This document shows, piece after piece, positions 42,810 through 53,311 of a stretch of DNA of 64,000 nt. The DNA comes from Seminavis robusta. Its lineage: Eukaryota > Bacillariophyta > Bacillariophyceae > Naviculales > Naviculaceae. A program made the translations under genes and the position numbers. Position 1 is the stretch's first letter; each line of letters starts with the position of its first letter. The stretch spans positions 18,721-82,720 of the forward strand of contig CAICTM010000266.1 in the NCBI GenBank assembly GCA_903772945.1, in the 5' to 3' direction. The notes beneath the pieces are model-generated. The model did not search any database. It saw only the letters and a program-made list of their open reading frames with translations, and was not told where the DNA came from.

Positions 42810-44466
42810 ATGACATCCACAACGCAAAATGAAAACGCCTTGTCCATATCTACTCAGGACATGGTGGAAGAAGCCAAGAAACACGTCGAGTTTCTTTCGA
42901 TCCTTCATGCTTTGTCGATTACTTTGACAAAGCCCTCCCGACACAGCCTGGATAGGTACCTAAACTTCTGGCTGCCTCTGGTCAATCAACAAATCAGCCA
43001 GCCCGGGAAAGCACGGGCTCTCATCCCACCGCCAGATATTGCCTGGCTTTGGCATTGCCATCGTCTGGCTCCTGCTCGCTACGAGCGCCACTGCCAGGAA
43101 CGCTTCCAGAAGATTGTGGAGTCTCAAAAGGCGGCCTTCCTCTTGCAGCTACCAGAAAACAGAACAGCATCCATCCAGGCCACGAGAGATCTTTGGAACT
43201 TGCTTTATCCTGACGAACCATTCTTTTTGACCAACAAGGACCCAAACGCCACCGATAATGCCCGCTTGGCTAGCTGCGTTGAGGGCGTTGTGAACTTGGA
43301 TTCTTTCCTGCGAGAGTTTGACTTGCTCGAGTCTACGGAAAGGCAAGCCACGTTCCTCTATCAAGTTACACAACCAAGGTTCAGCGATGGTGCATTCTTG
43401 AAGCAAGGAGTCAAAAACTACGTTCGATTCCTACAGCTCTTTCAATTGAACCCCAACAGTGGCGTTCCCTTGGTACCCACTTACCAAATCGATTTGATCT
43501 GGCACACTCACATGCTAAAGTCGTTGAACATCTACAATCAGGATTGCATTCAAATCACTGGGCAACGATTTCACCATGACGATTCACTCAACGACCGAAC
43601 GGACGGAGGAACTTTGGACACGAGCTTTCAAAGCACGACAAGTCTCTGGAAGGAAGTCTATGGTATCAACTATGCCATCCCAGGCGGAATGTACCGGGGC
43701 GAACCGCCAAAAGACTACTGGAAGGCTCAATGGAAACCTTCGGTTGCTCCTGCGGTACCTACAGCTGTCGCCTCTTCGGCGGGTGTCAAGACAGAAGCGT
43801 CCGATTACAGCATGGGTGGCCCCCAAAACTGGCTGAAGCCAGGTGAAACCTACGAGGGACAACCAGCCTTTATTGCCGCCAACTCCAAGAGCAAAACTCG
43901 CGGTGTGAATTCCAACCCCCCAATAGCAAACTATTTCTTTGGAGATCCCAACACTCTGTCCACTGCTCTAGGACCAGGATACTATCACATGTACACACGA
44001 GAAGGGTGGAGCATCATGTTGAAGCATCTGAGTCCCAAGGTCTACAAGGCCAAATACGAATACGAAAGTTTTCTCTGCCGGGCATGCGCTTGCTCCCCCA
44101 AACGTTTGAGCAAACGAGACATGGTCAGGTACGAGCAAAAGGAGCAGGAGTGGCTTGAGCTGGAGAATCTGTTGTACTATTGCCAGGCGCAATACCTCGC
44201 ATCTGGTCCGGGCTCCACAATCCCCACTGCTTACATCAACAAGTACGGACTTCGAAGCCGTCCTCACCCCAAAAGGAAGAACAGGAAAGGTTCTGGCGAT
44301 GGCAACAACGCGGCCTGTGATGTATACGTTGCCTGCGGTGCTGCTTGTGGCGCCGCAGCGGCAAANNNNNNNNNNNNNNGGTGGAGGAGGCGGCTGTGGT
44401 GGAGGAGGTGGCTGTGGTGGAGGTGGTGGTTGTGGTGGAGGAGGTGGTTGCGGAGGCGGCGGCTAA
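42810..44466 (+). CDS. DUF1399/GRDP-type protein with Gly/Cys-rich tail, assembly gap inside
   Basis: About 552 residues. Two copies of the DUF1399 core are visible: IPPPDIAWLWHCHRLAPARY (about 72-91) and VPTYQIDLIWHTHMLKSLN, with the conserved Pro/Asp and WHxHxL features. Residues about 280-400 have Pro/Gly-rich linkers; a helical Cys-containing region follows, then an Ala/Cys stretch and a C-terminal (GGGGGC)n tail. A run of 14 unknown bases (44366-44379) interrupts the tail. After it, the natural frame (GGT GGA GGA GGC GGC TGT) gives Gly/Cys repeats ending at TAA 44464-44466; reading straight through the Ns yields Trp/Arg repeats, an artefact of gap length. Known plant relatives are Gly-rich domain proteins linked to stress and development. 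Start: ATG at 42810. Confidence 0.88.
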
Positions 44467-45479
44467 ATTGAGGCCTTTATTGAAAAGCACTGTCTCGCGC
44501 CTTCTTCCCTCCTGTGGCTTGTGGCGGTTCGTGCTGAACGGCCCTGATAGTTTATAAGTCTATGATAAGGCCACATCCCATATCAAAGTTATCAATGCAA
44601 TGTATCCAATGTATAGTTTGTTCTACATGCAATAGTGTCCGAGAGCATAAATAGGAGATCTGTCGTTGCTTTGCCGCCAGCATTATAGCAGTCGTTGTCA
44701 TCTAATGTAGCTTCCTCGAAGTTAGACAACGTATGGTACGCGGTCAGCACCTCGAGTGGCTTTTTCTTTGCCCTTGGCATTCCTTTCCATCATCGTCCTA
44801 ACTAGCCGTGCACGATTGTCCTGTATCGCCCCCGAAAGGTCGCCGATGTCGAAGCACATGCACTACCTTGGCAGGACCCCGATATAAAAATGCAACGTCT
44901 CTGTGGATCTGCAAAACCAAGCCCTTTTAGGCGCTTACATTGTCCCCAGTTTGTGGCCCCTCATCCCTTGGAACCAAGTCCCAAACTTCACCTTTTCTTA
45001 TCCTACGCCTTGCCCTCCACAGGCTTCCAAGATAACTACCCTACTCTAGCTAGCTAGCTAATACATGTAGACCCTCCTTTGAAGAAACGGTGCCAAAGGT
45101 AAAGATGATGTGAGACGCAACGGTCTTTTCTGCATCGGTGGCATTCTTCACTCGTCCCGCCACCAAATCGTGTCCACCGTTGGGTCAACGCCTGCCAGGT
45201 GCTAAGTAATTTGAATATCCACGAATGATAGGACCGCATTCCGATGCGCGCCACGTTACACGAACCAAACGGTATGCACGCGAGAGATGTTGGAAGCAGT
45301 TTCCGAGGTGACGAAATGAGAAAGCAGCAACAAGAAAATTCATTCCTCCGCTCAAGAGACAGATTCATTCGTTAGACCAGAGACAGATAACATTCAGGCA
45401 GAGAGCAAGAAGAAGACCTTGACAGAGTGGATATAGCACTGCATTTATTGCAACAGCACCGCCCGTATATCCAACAGCC
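44467..45479. other. gene-free stretch
   Basis: About 1 kb. A 62-residue minus-strand frame (44780-44592) starts with a basic MPRAKKK and looks weakly protein-like, but I cannot support it. CTAG run at 45046-45061. Promoter of the next gene lies at the right end. Confidence 0.4.
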
Positions 45480-47078
45480 ATGCCAACTACTCGAAGTAAA
45501 CACGAGCAAAGGAAATGCCCTCCATTATCAAAGGAAGATGATGATCCCACGGAGGCTGCTGTTTCCAGTCCATCCAAGGCAGAAGCCGGTCCTACTACAT
45601 GTAGTAAGAATGCTAGTGCTAGTCCAACCCGGCGCATCAGTCCTCGCAAGCGCAAGCTCCGAACGTTTGACGACTACGTGGTGGGGTATGGAGGTGGAAG
45701 GGCCAAACAGCGAGAAACTGTCGATTGTCAAAAGCAGACTTCAAATAGCGAGAATTCTCCCACAAAGACTACGGTCACTCCCCCAAAGTCGGAGGGCAAG
45801 TTGGTGGGCGCCAGGGCAAAGACACCCACTCAGGTGACACCCAAAACAACGCCAAGCCCAAAGAAAACTCCTACCAAGGCAAAAGCTACCCCTAAAGGAA
45901 GGGCTGTGAAGGAAGCAAAGAAGGATACCCCTGATACGTGTAGTATTGCAGATCCACCCAATACAACTACTGCCAATGATGCAGCGAGTGAAGAATCCAC
46001 TGATAAAATTGCAGAGAAGCAAGACACGGATACTGATTCTTCTACGCCTGCTACAAGTATTAGTGAACAACGACCTGATAGTCCCTCCACGAGTGCTGAT
46101 ACCCCCAAACGATCCAACGCTTCCGGTAGCACTGCCACTACTGATCAAGGACCAAAAGACCAACAACCCCACGAACATTCCAAACAGCACAACATGCCCA
46201 CGACACCCATGCAGCGAGCTCAGTTTGGCAGGCCTCGTCGCTACCAACATTATCCCACCTATTCGCCCGTGAGACAAGACGATGGCACGGTGCTCCGTGC
46301 TCCTCCTTCCAGAATGGCATGGAGAAAACCACCACCCATTCCTCCCCCCTGGTCGGTATATCAACATCATCACTTTGCTGCTGCTGGCAGGCCAGGAATG
46401 TATCCGTCCGATGCATGGCACCACGACAGTCATCATTATCGTTCCAGAACACCCCCGTTGTTGTCAAGTCCTGTGCCTAGTAGTAGCAGCCGACAGTGCC
46501 AGGATCTGCCACCATCACATGCATTACCGTCCGTGACGCCAACCTTGCCACCCCGTTCATGGAATCCAGGGTATCAGCACCATCCGCGCCAGCATCAGCA
46601 TCATCATTGGGGTGGTGGTGAGGGATATTCCATGCCGTTTCACCCGGCCAACAGCATGCCACATCATCCTTCCAATTGGACTCCCGTGAGGCCTGCACAG
46701 CACCACCATACCGGTAGTGAACATCCTCCCGAGCCTCCGGCGGAGGATCGCCACAGCCCCAGTAGTAGTAGCTACAGCTACGAACGTGCCCGCCAACAGT
46801 TGGACAAGATTCTCAATGATGCTGCTGCCGCGGATCATGGAGATTTGGCAGCCGCCATGGATGCCTTGATGGCGGTACTCTACAGTGGCACACCGCCTCA
46901 ACAACAACACAAGGTGGAGGAGGATTTGTGCCACGTACTCTTCCACTCGTTTGTGCCTACGTATCCGGCAGCCTTTCGGGAAACACTGATTCAACAAGCC
47001 AAAGCATTTTTGCAACGAGAAGGGTATCGGGTGACACCACGGGAAGATAGCCATGGAGGACGAGGCGTAGATAGCTAG
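45480..47078 (+). CDS. low-complexity protein, probably nuclear
   Basis: A 532-residue protein from ATG at 45480 (MPTTRSKHEQRKCPPLSKED). The first 230 residues are Lys/Thr/Ser/Pro-rich with repeated TPK/SPK-type sites (for example ASPTRRISPRKRKLRTFDDY, which contains a basic nuclear-localisation-like run). The middle is His/Pro/Tyr-rich (several YQHHP or HHPR units). Only the end (about 440-525) looks folded: YERARQQLDKILNDAAAADH, AAMDALMAVLYSG, EEDLCHVLFHSF and ETLIQQAKAFLQREGYRV, a compact helical domain I do not recognise. Many SP/TP sites suggest kinase regulation (inference). A 231-residue frame on the other strand is an antisense shadow of the low-complexity part. Confidence 0.75.
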   Translation: MPTTRSKHEQRKCPPLSKEDDDPTEAAVSSPSKAEAGPTTCSKNASASPTRRISPRKRKLRTFDDYVVGYGGGRAKQRETVDCQKQTSNSENSPTKTTVTPPKSEGKLVGARAKTPTQVTPKTTPSPKKTPTKAKATPKGRAVKEAKKDTPDTCSIADPPNTTTANDAASEESTDKIAEKQDTDTDSSTPATSISEQRPDSPSTSADTPKRSNASGSTATTDQGPKDQQPHEHSKQHNMPTTPMQRAQFGRPRRYQHYPTYSPVRQDDGTVLRAPPSRMAWRKPPPIPPPWSVYQHHHFAAAGRPGMYPSDAWHHDSHHYRSRTPPLLSSPVPSSSSRQCQDLPPSHALPSVTPTLPPRSWNPGYQHHPRQHQHHHWGGGEGYSMPFHPANSMPHHPSNWTPVRPAQHHHTGSEHPPEPPAEDRHSPSSSSYSYERARQQLDKILNDAAAADHGDLAAAMDALMAVLYSGTPPQQQHKVEEDLCHVLFHSFVPTYPAAFRETLIQQAKAFLQREGYRVTPREDSHGGRGVDS

Positions 47079-47785
47079 TCTAGGTTGTGAGGCGGGGATA
47101 AAAAAGACAATCCAGGAGAGCGAGATGAGGCATGTTTGTAAACTGCTTGGAACCAATACCCATGCAGGTTGTATGTCTAGCTAGCATGTCCACCTATCTC
47201 TTCTTTTTACATGGATTGAATCTTTCCTGAAAGTAACTCGCGTTTGTGATTGTCTCTGCTATTGTGCTCTACGGTACACTAGCTAGTAGTCGCCACGTCG
47301 AGTCGGCACCATGGCTTCGGTTTGCTACCTGGTACCGGTAGCAACAATTGCTGCTCCCGACGAACTTGTCTCCAGCAGGACAAGGAATTGAATCTTTTGG
47401 ACCGTGCAATGGTTGGCTAGTAGAATCTCGGACTTGACCACGTTGCAGGTTCCCAAACCTTGGTCCTTCCATCAACCACATTGCACATCCCGAGTTGTCT
47501 CGTCCACTCGTTTGCAGATGCACGGCGCAGGGTCATCGCTACTCGAATGATCAGTCCGACCGAAACCTAGCTGTTGTGCACCGTCATGACCTGATGAACT
47601 TCTTGTCTTGATCTAAAGTATTGAAAAACGCAGTTGGGTGTTTGGTATGGTTTGCCAAGGCAAAAAGAAACAGATTTTACTTTTTAAAATGACTACCTCG
47701 TACGCAGAACGTCACAACTGGCTAAACCTTTATCAAAATCGCCAATTGCCACGCCACGGAGACCCGCAAGCAACAAATGAATTGC
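47079..47785. other. convergent spacer
   Basis: About 700 bp between convergent genes. No gene supported. CTAG runs near 47177 and 47279; an ACCGGTA palindrome at about 47331. Confidence 0.45.
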
Positions 47786-48381
47786 TTAGTTGGGGAAGAA
47801 GTTTTCAACATTTCCGAGCTTGTCGTGGACCATGAGTCCCAAAAGACCCATCTGGGCGGCACGTCCCTGGTTCAACTCAACAGCACGCTTGGTGAGCTTG
47901 GTCTCCTCATCGAAAGAGTCCCATCCGAAGTCAAGGGCTCCGTTACGGAAGTCACCGGGGAATTCTCCTCCAGTGATGTCCTTCATGACGGCAAGTTCCA
48001 AGGCTCCAACAAAGGCAAAGACTTGAAGGGCTCCGGCAACGGGGACAGCGAAAGAGGCATCCCATCCGTATCCGAGGTCGGAGAACTGGTTCCAGAGTAG
48101 TCAATGTCTCCTGGAAGGTAGATTCCGGCGGCGTTGATGAGGTATCCAACAACTCCCAACATACAAATACGTCCGTGCTTGATCTCAACATAACGAAGAC
48201 GTTCGAATTTCTCGGCATCTCCATCGGCAACAATTCCGAGGGGATCGAAGAATCCAAGAGGAGCTTGGGCACCAAGTTCGTCTTCGAAAGCCATGTTCAA
48301 GGCAGTGGTGCGGGAAGCATCCTTGGCAGGAGCAAAGGCAGCAGCAGAGGCGATAAGGGATGCGATGATGGCGGTCTTCAT
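47786..48381 (-). CDS. fucoxanthin chlorophyll a/c protein, frameshifted and intronless
   Basis: Light-harvesting antenna protein of the plastid thylakoid. MKTAIIASLIASAAAFAPAK is the signal-plus-ASAFAP plastid-import start. LHC helix 1 has RLRYVEIKHGRICMLGVVGY; helix 3 has KRAVELNQGRAAQMGLLGLM; both carry the Glu/His/Asn/Arg chlorophyll-binding pattern. Reading from 48381 gives helix 1 and then GDIDYSG, after which the frame fails; from about 48095 the frame one base away gives NQFSDLGYGWDASFAVP, helix 2 and helix 3 to a stop at 47786. One missing base near 48088-48093 (GGTTCC) explains it. The gene also has no intron where its relative at 52039 has one (FRNG-ALDFGWD). Expected length about 197 residues. 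Assembly error or recent pseudogene cannot be separated here. Confidence 0.85.
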
Positions 48382-49336
48382 TTTGATTGTGTTTGTTTGT
48401 GAATTAGATTGTCAAGACAAAAAATTGTGAGAAGATATGATGGTGGATCCAGCAAGGGCGAAGAAAAATCCAACGAAAAAGAATTCCGATGCAGGCTGTC
48501 TATTTCTTCCGATGGCTACGTAGCACCGTAGCTTGCGGCCAAAGATCTGCTCAATGCAGCTGCGTGGTTTGTTTTTGGATGACGATGCAGCCCACCGTAT
48601 CTTGTTGATTGAAGTTGACTTTGGATACAAACCGGTAGAGCTGGTTGAAAAGATTCGATTTTGCTGACGTCTGAATCAAGACTTGGATCCGAAAGATTCA
48701 ATGCAGCTTACCGGTATGCGGCCAACTCAGAAAAACTGGGATGTACCGGTAGGGGTAGGTGAGGTAATGATATATTTGACTCTTGAGGACAATGAAGATG
48801 GAACATCTTCACTCAAGGCCTGAACCATCCCAAGGGTGATTGGTAACGATGGTCTCGAGCTCCAAGGCGGTATCAATGGAGAGTGCGTTAGTGCGAACGG
48901 AACGGGGGAACCTACTGGTTCTTTGTGGACTAAATCTTCACTGTCAGCCACGCAGTTCACAGGCATTATCGACTTCAGCGCTGGGACCTACAGTACCGTA
49001 TAATATAGAGCTAATCTGTTGTATCCATGCATCCAGGTTCTCCGGAGAACTGCCTGGGATTGGGATCCCATGTTCTCTAGGCAAGCTCTGCAGGACTGGC
49101 AAGGACCCTACCGTACACTAAGTCACTCAATTACCGCATCTACCTGCTCGATGCCTGTTGGGTAGCACCCAACGGATCTTGTGGCAGCTGTTGCATTGTG
49201 TTCTAAAGAGCGAAGAGGCAGCTTCATTATTTTGTTGATGGCTGTGTGTTCTAAAATCAACACAAGCTAGCCAGCCCAAGTCGAAAGCTAGCTAGAAAGC
49301 AGGTTGGTTATTGAAAATATAAAGAGAGAAGACGAG
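48382..49336. other. divergent intergenic region
   Basis: About 950 bp, gene-free. Includes the promoter of the light-harvesting gene on the left. Short frames here have no motif. CTAG runs near 49265 and 49288. Confidence 0.45.
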
Positions 49337-51406
49337 ATGAACACTGGCGATACTACCGTTAGCAGTGAAGAAGAAGAAGAAGATAGGAGTGCTACCATGC
49401 TACCCCAAAAAAGGCAATTGACGAGTAGTTGGTCAACCCGAAGTTACGAGGCCCGGGCAGAACTGTCCAAGATGCTTTTGCATGAGGGTCCTTGGACACG
49501 AGAGCATTTGGCTCGCACCGTGGCCATGCTGCAAGCGCATCCCCAGCATGCCAGTCATCGATTCCAACTGCCTTCGACCTGCTTGCATGATCTCTTGCGG
49601 TACGGAGCCACGCGTCATTATCATTTGGGGTATCACACCGCTGCCATGCCCTTTCCTCCACTCTGCCACTTTTTGGTTCAGTTTTCTATTACATGTATCA
49701 CCTATACCGGTACTGACTTTAATCATTATCCACAACCACAAGAATATTTGGATGCATGGGTATCTGCCATTCAAGACGTGTGTGAACTATTTCCCGAGGC
49801 GCTAAAGGGCGAAGGAGGATCTCCCCACGACAGTAAATCCTGTCGCAACATTTTACCACTTCATGTGGCTTGTTCCAATCCCAATATTCCTTACGCTATC
49901 ATTCAATATCTCATTCAAAAAGAACCATTGTCCATTCATCAACCCGCCACGGATGGCATTTTTCCGTGGGAAGTTTACTTGCAACAATGCATTCTCCAAC
50001 ATGGAAAATCGAATGCTGACCCCACAACAATCGCAGCACCCGACTGGAAGGACGTCTTACGAATTAGTGAAGTGCTCTGGAGTGACGGCATACTCAAGGA
50101 AACGGATCGCTTTGGGCACAGCCACGGCGCGGCCATTTTTGGTCGGTTGCTCAGTAGCGCCGTGGTATTGGGAACAGTGGCACAACCCGCCCTGCAAGTC
50201 ATACTCGACAAGAAACCATATGACCAGAAGGAATGGTTGCGTCTCAGTCTCGCTCATGGGCTGAATCCAACCGTCCTGGAAGGATTGGATTTCGTACTAC
50301 TCCACAACCACAACAGCAAGCCCTACAAGTCGCTGTGTCTCGAACTCCCCCAAGACGCATTGACCACACTCCCACACTCCAACCGCACTATTGCTACGAT
50401 CCCCAATGTCGTAGCATCCAAGTATGGACTCGAGCGTCTGCGGATTCACCTCCAAGATTTGGATCAAGATGGTTCCCCGGAAAATGAAGCAGGGAATGGC
50501 TTGAATCCGGCATTTGTGTCTGCTCTTGCATCCACAACAAATACAAATTTGGAATTGTTGGAATTGCACGGATCCTTTGGAATGGAGTGGAACAGTCTGC
50601 GGGCATTGCTGCAGCACACTACGGCATTGCATCTCTGGGGATGTCGCATTCTATTGCCCAACAACGTTACAACAACGACCATCATGGACGAACCACTGGT
50701 GAATTCACGTCTGCAAGAACTCTGTCTGAATCAAACTCGATTTCGAATCCAAGGAAATCACACGAGTCTCTTTGAAATTTCTTGTTTGGAACGATTCTTT
50801 CAACAACTCGCCACCATTCCCACTCTTACCAAGGTTCATTTGGCCATGGCATTTCGAGATCATTTCGAGGCACGGCATGACACTACCAAACAAGCCATTA
50901 CACAAGCCATCGTTCAGTTACTCGAACAGCAGCAACAAGCGCGAGTGCAAACTCTGTACTTGATGGTCCCCCTTGAGTACAAGATGCTATGGCAACACTT
51001 GCAATCCAATCAATCCTTGACCCATCTGACCGTGTTGGGTATTCAAAAGGAAGCACTGGGAGAACTCGTCACGACGGTGCTCAAGAATAACAATGACAAT
51101 GACAATCATCACAACTCGAACCGGACTTTGCAAAGTTTTGACAGTAGCATTCATTACAGAGGATGCGAAGAAGATGAGCAAATTCAGTATTACTTGTATC
51201 TGAATCGGTGGAGAAAGTCCATTCATGATGCCCGTCCAGAATTGGATTGTGGGGCATTTTTGGAGTTGCTATGTCGCGCCATAATGGAGTTGATTGATCC
51301 TGTTACTGATACTACTGATGGTCGTCAAATTGCAGGCGGTGCGACGGCTGTCACCTACGGACTGTTGCGAGAAAATGTTTCCTTGTGCATGACCAACTAC
51401 TTTTAA
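49337..51406 (+). CDS. large protein with ankyrin-like and LRR-like regions
   Basis: A 689-residue protein from ATG at 49337; the frame is open a little upstream but from a TTG. A Glu run (about 13-18) follows the start. Residues about 165-225 read as ankyrin-like helices (ILPLHVACSNPNIPYAIIQYLIQKE, split as LPLHVACSNPNIPYAI and YLIQKEPLS). Residues about 330-620 have ribonuclease-inhibitor-type LRR strands: YGLERLRIHLQDLD, TNLELLELHGSFGM, LRALLQHTTALHLWGCRI, LQELCLNQTRF, LTKVHLAMAFRD, LTHLTVLGIQKE. No membrane segment or catalytic motif. Diatom genomes hold many such ankyrin/LRR proteins; function is unknown, and protein binding is the reasonable guess. No intron needed. Confidence 0.75.
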   Translation: MNTGDTTVSSEEEEEDRSATMLPQKRQLTSSWSTRSYEARAELSKMLLHEGPWTREHLARTVAMLQAHPQHASHRFQLPSTCLHDLLRYGATRHYHLGYHTAAMPFPPLCHFLVQFSITCITYTGTDFNHYPQPQEYLDAWVSAIQDVCELFPEALKGEGGSPHDSKSCRNILPLHVACSNPNIPYAIIQYLIQKEPLSIHQPATDGIFPWEVYLQQCILQHGKSNADPTTIAAPDWKDVLRISEVLWSDGILKETDRFGHSHGAAIFGRLLSSAVVLGTVAQPALQVILDKKPYDQKEWLRLSLAHGLNPTVLEGLDFVLLHNHNSKPYKSLCLELPQDALTTLPHSNRTIATIPNVVASKYGLERLRIHLQDLDQDGSPENEAGNGLNPAFVSALASTTNTNLELLELHGSFGMEWNSLRALLQHTTALHLWGCRILLPNNVTTTTIMDEPLVNSRLQELCLNQTRFRIQGNHTSLFEISCLERFFQQLATIPTLTKVHLAMAFRDHFEARHDTTKQAITQAIVQLLEQQQQARVQTLYLMVPLEYKMLWQHLQSNQSLTHLTVLGIQKEALGELVTTVLKNNNDNDNHHNSNRTLQSFDSSIHYRGCEEDEQIQYYLYLNRWRKSIHDARPELDCGAFLELLCRAIMELIDPVTDTTDGRQIAGGATAVTYGLLRENVSLCMTNYF

Positions 51407-52038
51407 TATGTAAAGAGACTTGGCATGAGAAGGAAATGATGGACTAAGGAGTTCAAACTGGCTCCCGTGCAACGAAGCGCCTCAGATCACGGTCACTGCT
51501 CTTTACGCGGCGGTTTCTGCATGCATCATGATGCTACCGGAACCATTATCAGCCAATGGAGAATGAAAGAAGATGTGGCTGAGTACTGTAGCCCAATTTT
51601 TAGAATTCAGCGCAGCGCTATTAACTGTTCATCCATCTTGTCTTGGCAACCCTTGTGGTACCGGTACATGTATGCACACCGGTACATACCACCAGCCACC
51701 GTACCGCTACTGTATTGTAAATGGTTTGGCTTCGTCAAAAAGGACGCGGTATTCGATGAAGATTCGACTCGATCGAAGCTTATTCGACTGCATCCATCTT
51801 TCGCAGCAATCGCGGGACTCACGCAAGCTGGTCGCTGTCATTGTTCTGTGTTCTGCAGGCTATACGTAGCAGTGTCTGTCTGCCAACAGGTTCGTGTTTG
51901 AAGAGGAAAGATCGTTGATCCTTCTTGAACTGGAAATCTTCCGCCGGCCTCGACGCCATGGTTGACACCGGCTCTGCGATAGTCACAATTTACCCGTTTG
52001 TCGTACTAGTAGTCTAATCGTTCTGCAGAAATATCACC
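51407..52038. other. gene-free promoter region
   Basis: About 630 bp before the light-harvesting gene at 52039. No gene supported; paired ACCGGTACATGTATGCA-type palindromes at about 51659-51690. Confidence 0.45.
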
Positions 52039-52778
52039 ATGAAGACTGTGATCCTTGCTTGCCTTATCGCCAGTGCTGCCGCCTTTGTGCCTGCTGGCCA
52101 AACCGACCGCACCACTTTGGCTCTCCACGCCGATTTGACCAAGGAGATTGGTGCCCAAGCGCCTTTGGGATTCTTCGATCCCACCCAGAGTTTGGGAGCG
52201 GATCCCACCAACGGAGATCAGGCGGACTTTGACCGACGACGATGGGTCGAGTTGAAGCACGGACGCATTGCTATGCTTGCCGTTGTCGGATACCTCTCCA
52301 CATATGTTGGATACCGATTCCCAGGAGCTGAGGACCTTCCCTGTGGATTCGCTAACCTTGCCGAAGTTCCAGGAATGGTCTGGGCTCAAATGATTGCCAC
52401 TTGGGGTATGATGGAAGCTGCCAACCAGGATCAATCCCAGGCTCCCTGGGGAACTGACGCTGGTGCCCAAAACTTCAAGGCTGAGTTCATTGGAGATTTC
52501 CGAAACGGTAAGCAATGACGATTCGTTGACATCGATGCATCACTGGTTGGCACGTGTGTCTCACATCTTTGTTCCTGTGTGTGTGTGTGTCTCGTGGATG
52601 ATTATTAGGAGCTCTTGACTTTGGATGGGACGAACGTTCAGATGCATGGAAGAGGAAGAAGCGCACCATCGAATTGAACAACGGACGTGCCGCTATGATG
52701 GGTATCACCGGTCTTATGGTTCACGACATCATGGGCAACGTTGACCAACTCCTCCCCGATTGGATCCAGAAGTATTAA
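52039..52778 (+). CDS. fucoxanthin chlorophyll a/c protein, two exons
   Basis: Exons 52039-52507 and 52609-52778; the 101-bp intron has a GTAAGC donor, a (GT)n run and a TTATTAG acceptor; phase 1; 212 residues. The N-terminus MKTVILACLIASAAAFVPAG is the signal/ASAFAP plastid-import type. Helix 1: RRRWVELKHGRIAMLAVVGY; helix 2 region: PGMVWAQMIATWGMMEAANQ; helix 3: KKRTIELNNGRAAMMGITGL. These carry the LHC chlorophyll-binding Glu/His/Asn/Arg residues, and the protein would bind chlorophyll a/c and fucoxanthin in the thylakoid. It lies divergent to the frameshifted relative at 47786-48381, with one unrelated gene between. Light regulation is likely from the family but not visible here. Confidence 0.93.
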
Positions 52779-53311
52779 GTGGTCAACCTGCACTGTTGAC
52801 TGCTGATGACCAAAGAAGCAATGCGCCCTCCCTCTTGCTACCTTTTGTACATTCCCCCTTTTTCTTTTTAAGCTAAACGAATACTGAATTGCGTTGGGCT
52901 AAATCAACTTGCTTCATACTGTTCAGGTCGGCTGGAGGTGCTATTGTTAGCTTCGCCGTAGATCACCCATGTTAAGTTCGTCTCCTATAGTAGAGGATGA
53001 AACGGCGGCAGTGTCTAGCCTCGCGTCAACCATGACACAAGTCAGGTAGGTGCAAGAAGCGAGCAACGGTCGCTACGACACTCGCTCTTCGGCACTTGAG
53101 ACAATGTTCCTTGTCAAGGATTGGTTCTCAGTGGCTCTACTACTTGGCAAGTACAGGCATCCATGATTTCACTAAGCCGTCGATTTTTCTGGGTTTCCCT
53201 GCATAGCAAGATACATAAGCCTCTATAATAGCACCAAGTACATGTATAAGTGGTTATAGATAGCTGCCCTTCAGGCCCCCTTTCCCTGGCTCCGGCTCCT
53301 GGTCCAAGTAG
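52779..53311. other. gene-free stretch
   Basis: About 530 bp. The 3' UTR of the light-harvesting gene is followed by sequence without open-frame support. Nothing else seen. Confidence 0.4.

Noticed and set aside
44384-44471. Trp/Arg-rich C-terminus of the GRDP-type protein
   Set aside because: Artefact of reading through a gap of arbitrary length; the Gly/Cys frame ending at 44466 is the sensible one.
44592-44780. A 62-codon minus-strand frame starting MPRAKKK
   Set aside because: Short, no motif or partner exon; could be real but cannot be supported.
45741-46436. A 231-codon minus-strand frame
   Set aside because: Antisense to the low-complexity protein at 45480-47078; its Cys/Trp/Gly-rich composition is what complementary Ser/Thr/Pro/Lys codons produce.
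47340-47440. Possible minus-strand tRNA (TTGAATC box-B-like sequence)
   Set aside because: T-stem pairing fails at several positions and no acceptor partner is present.
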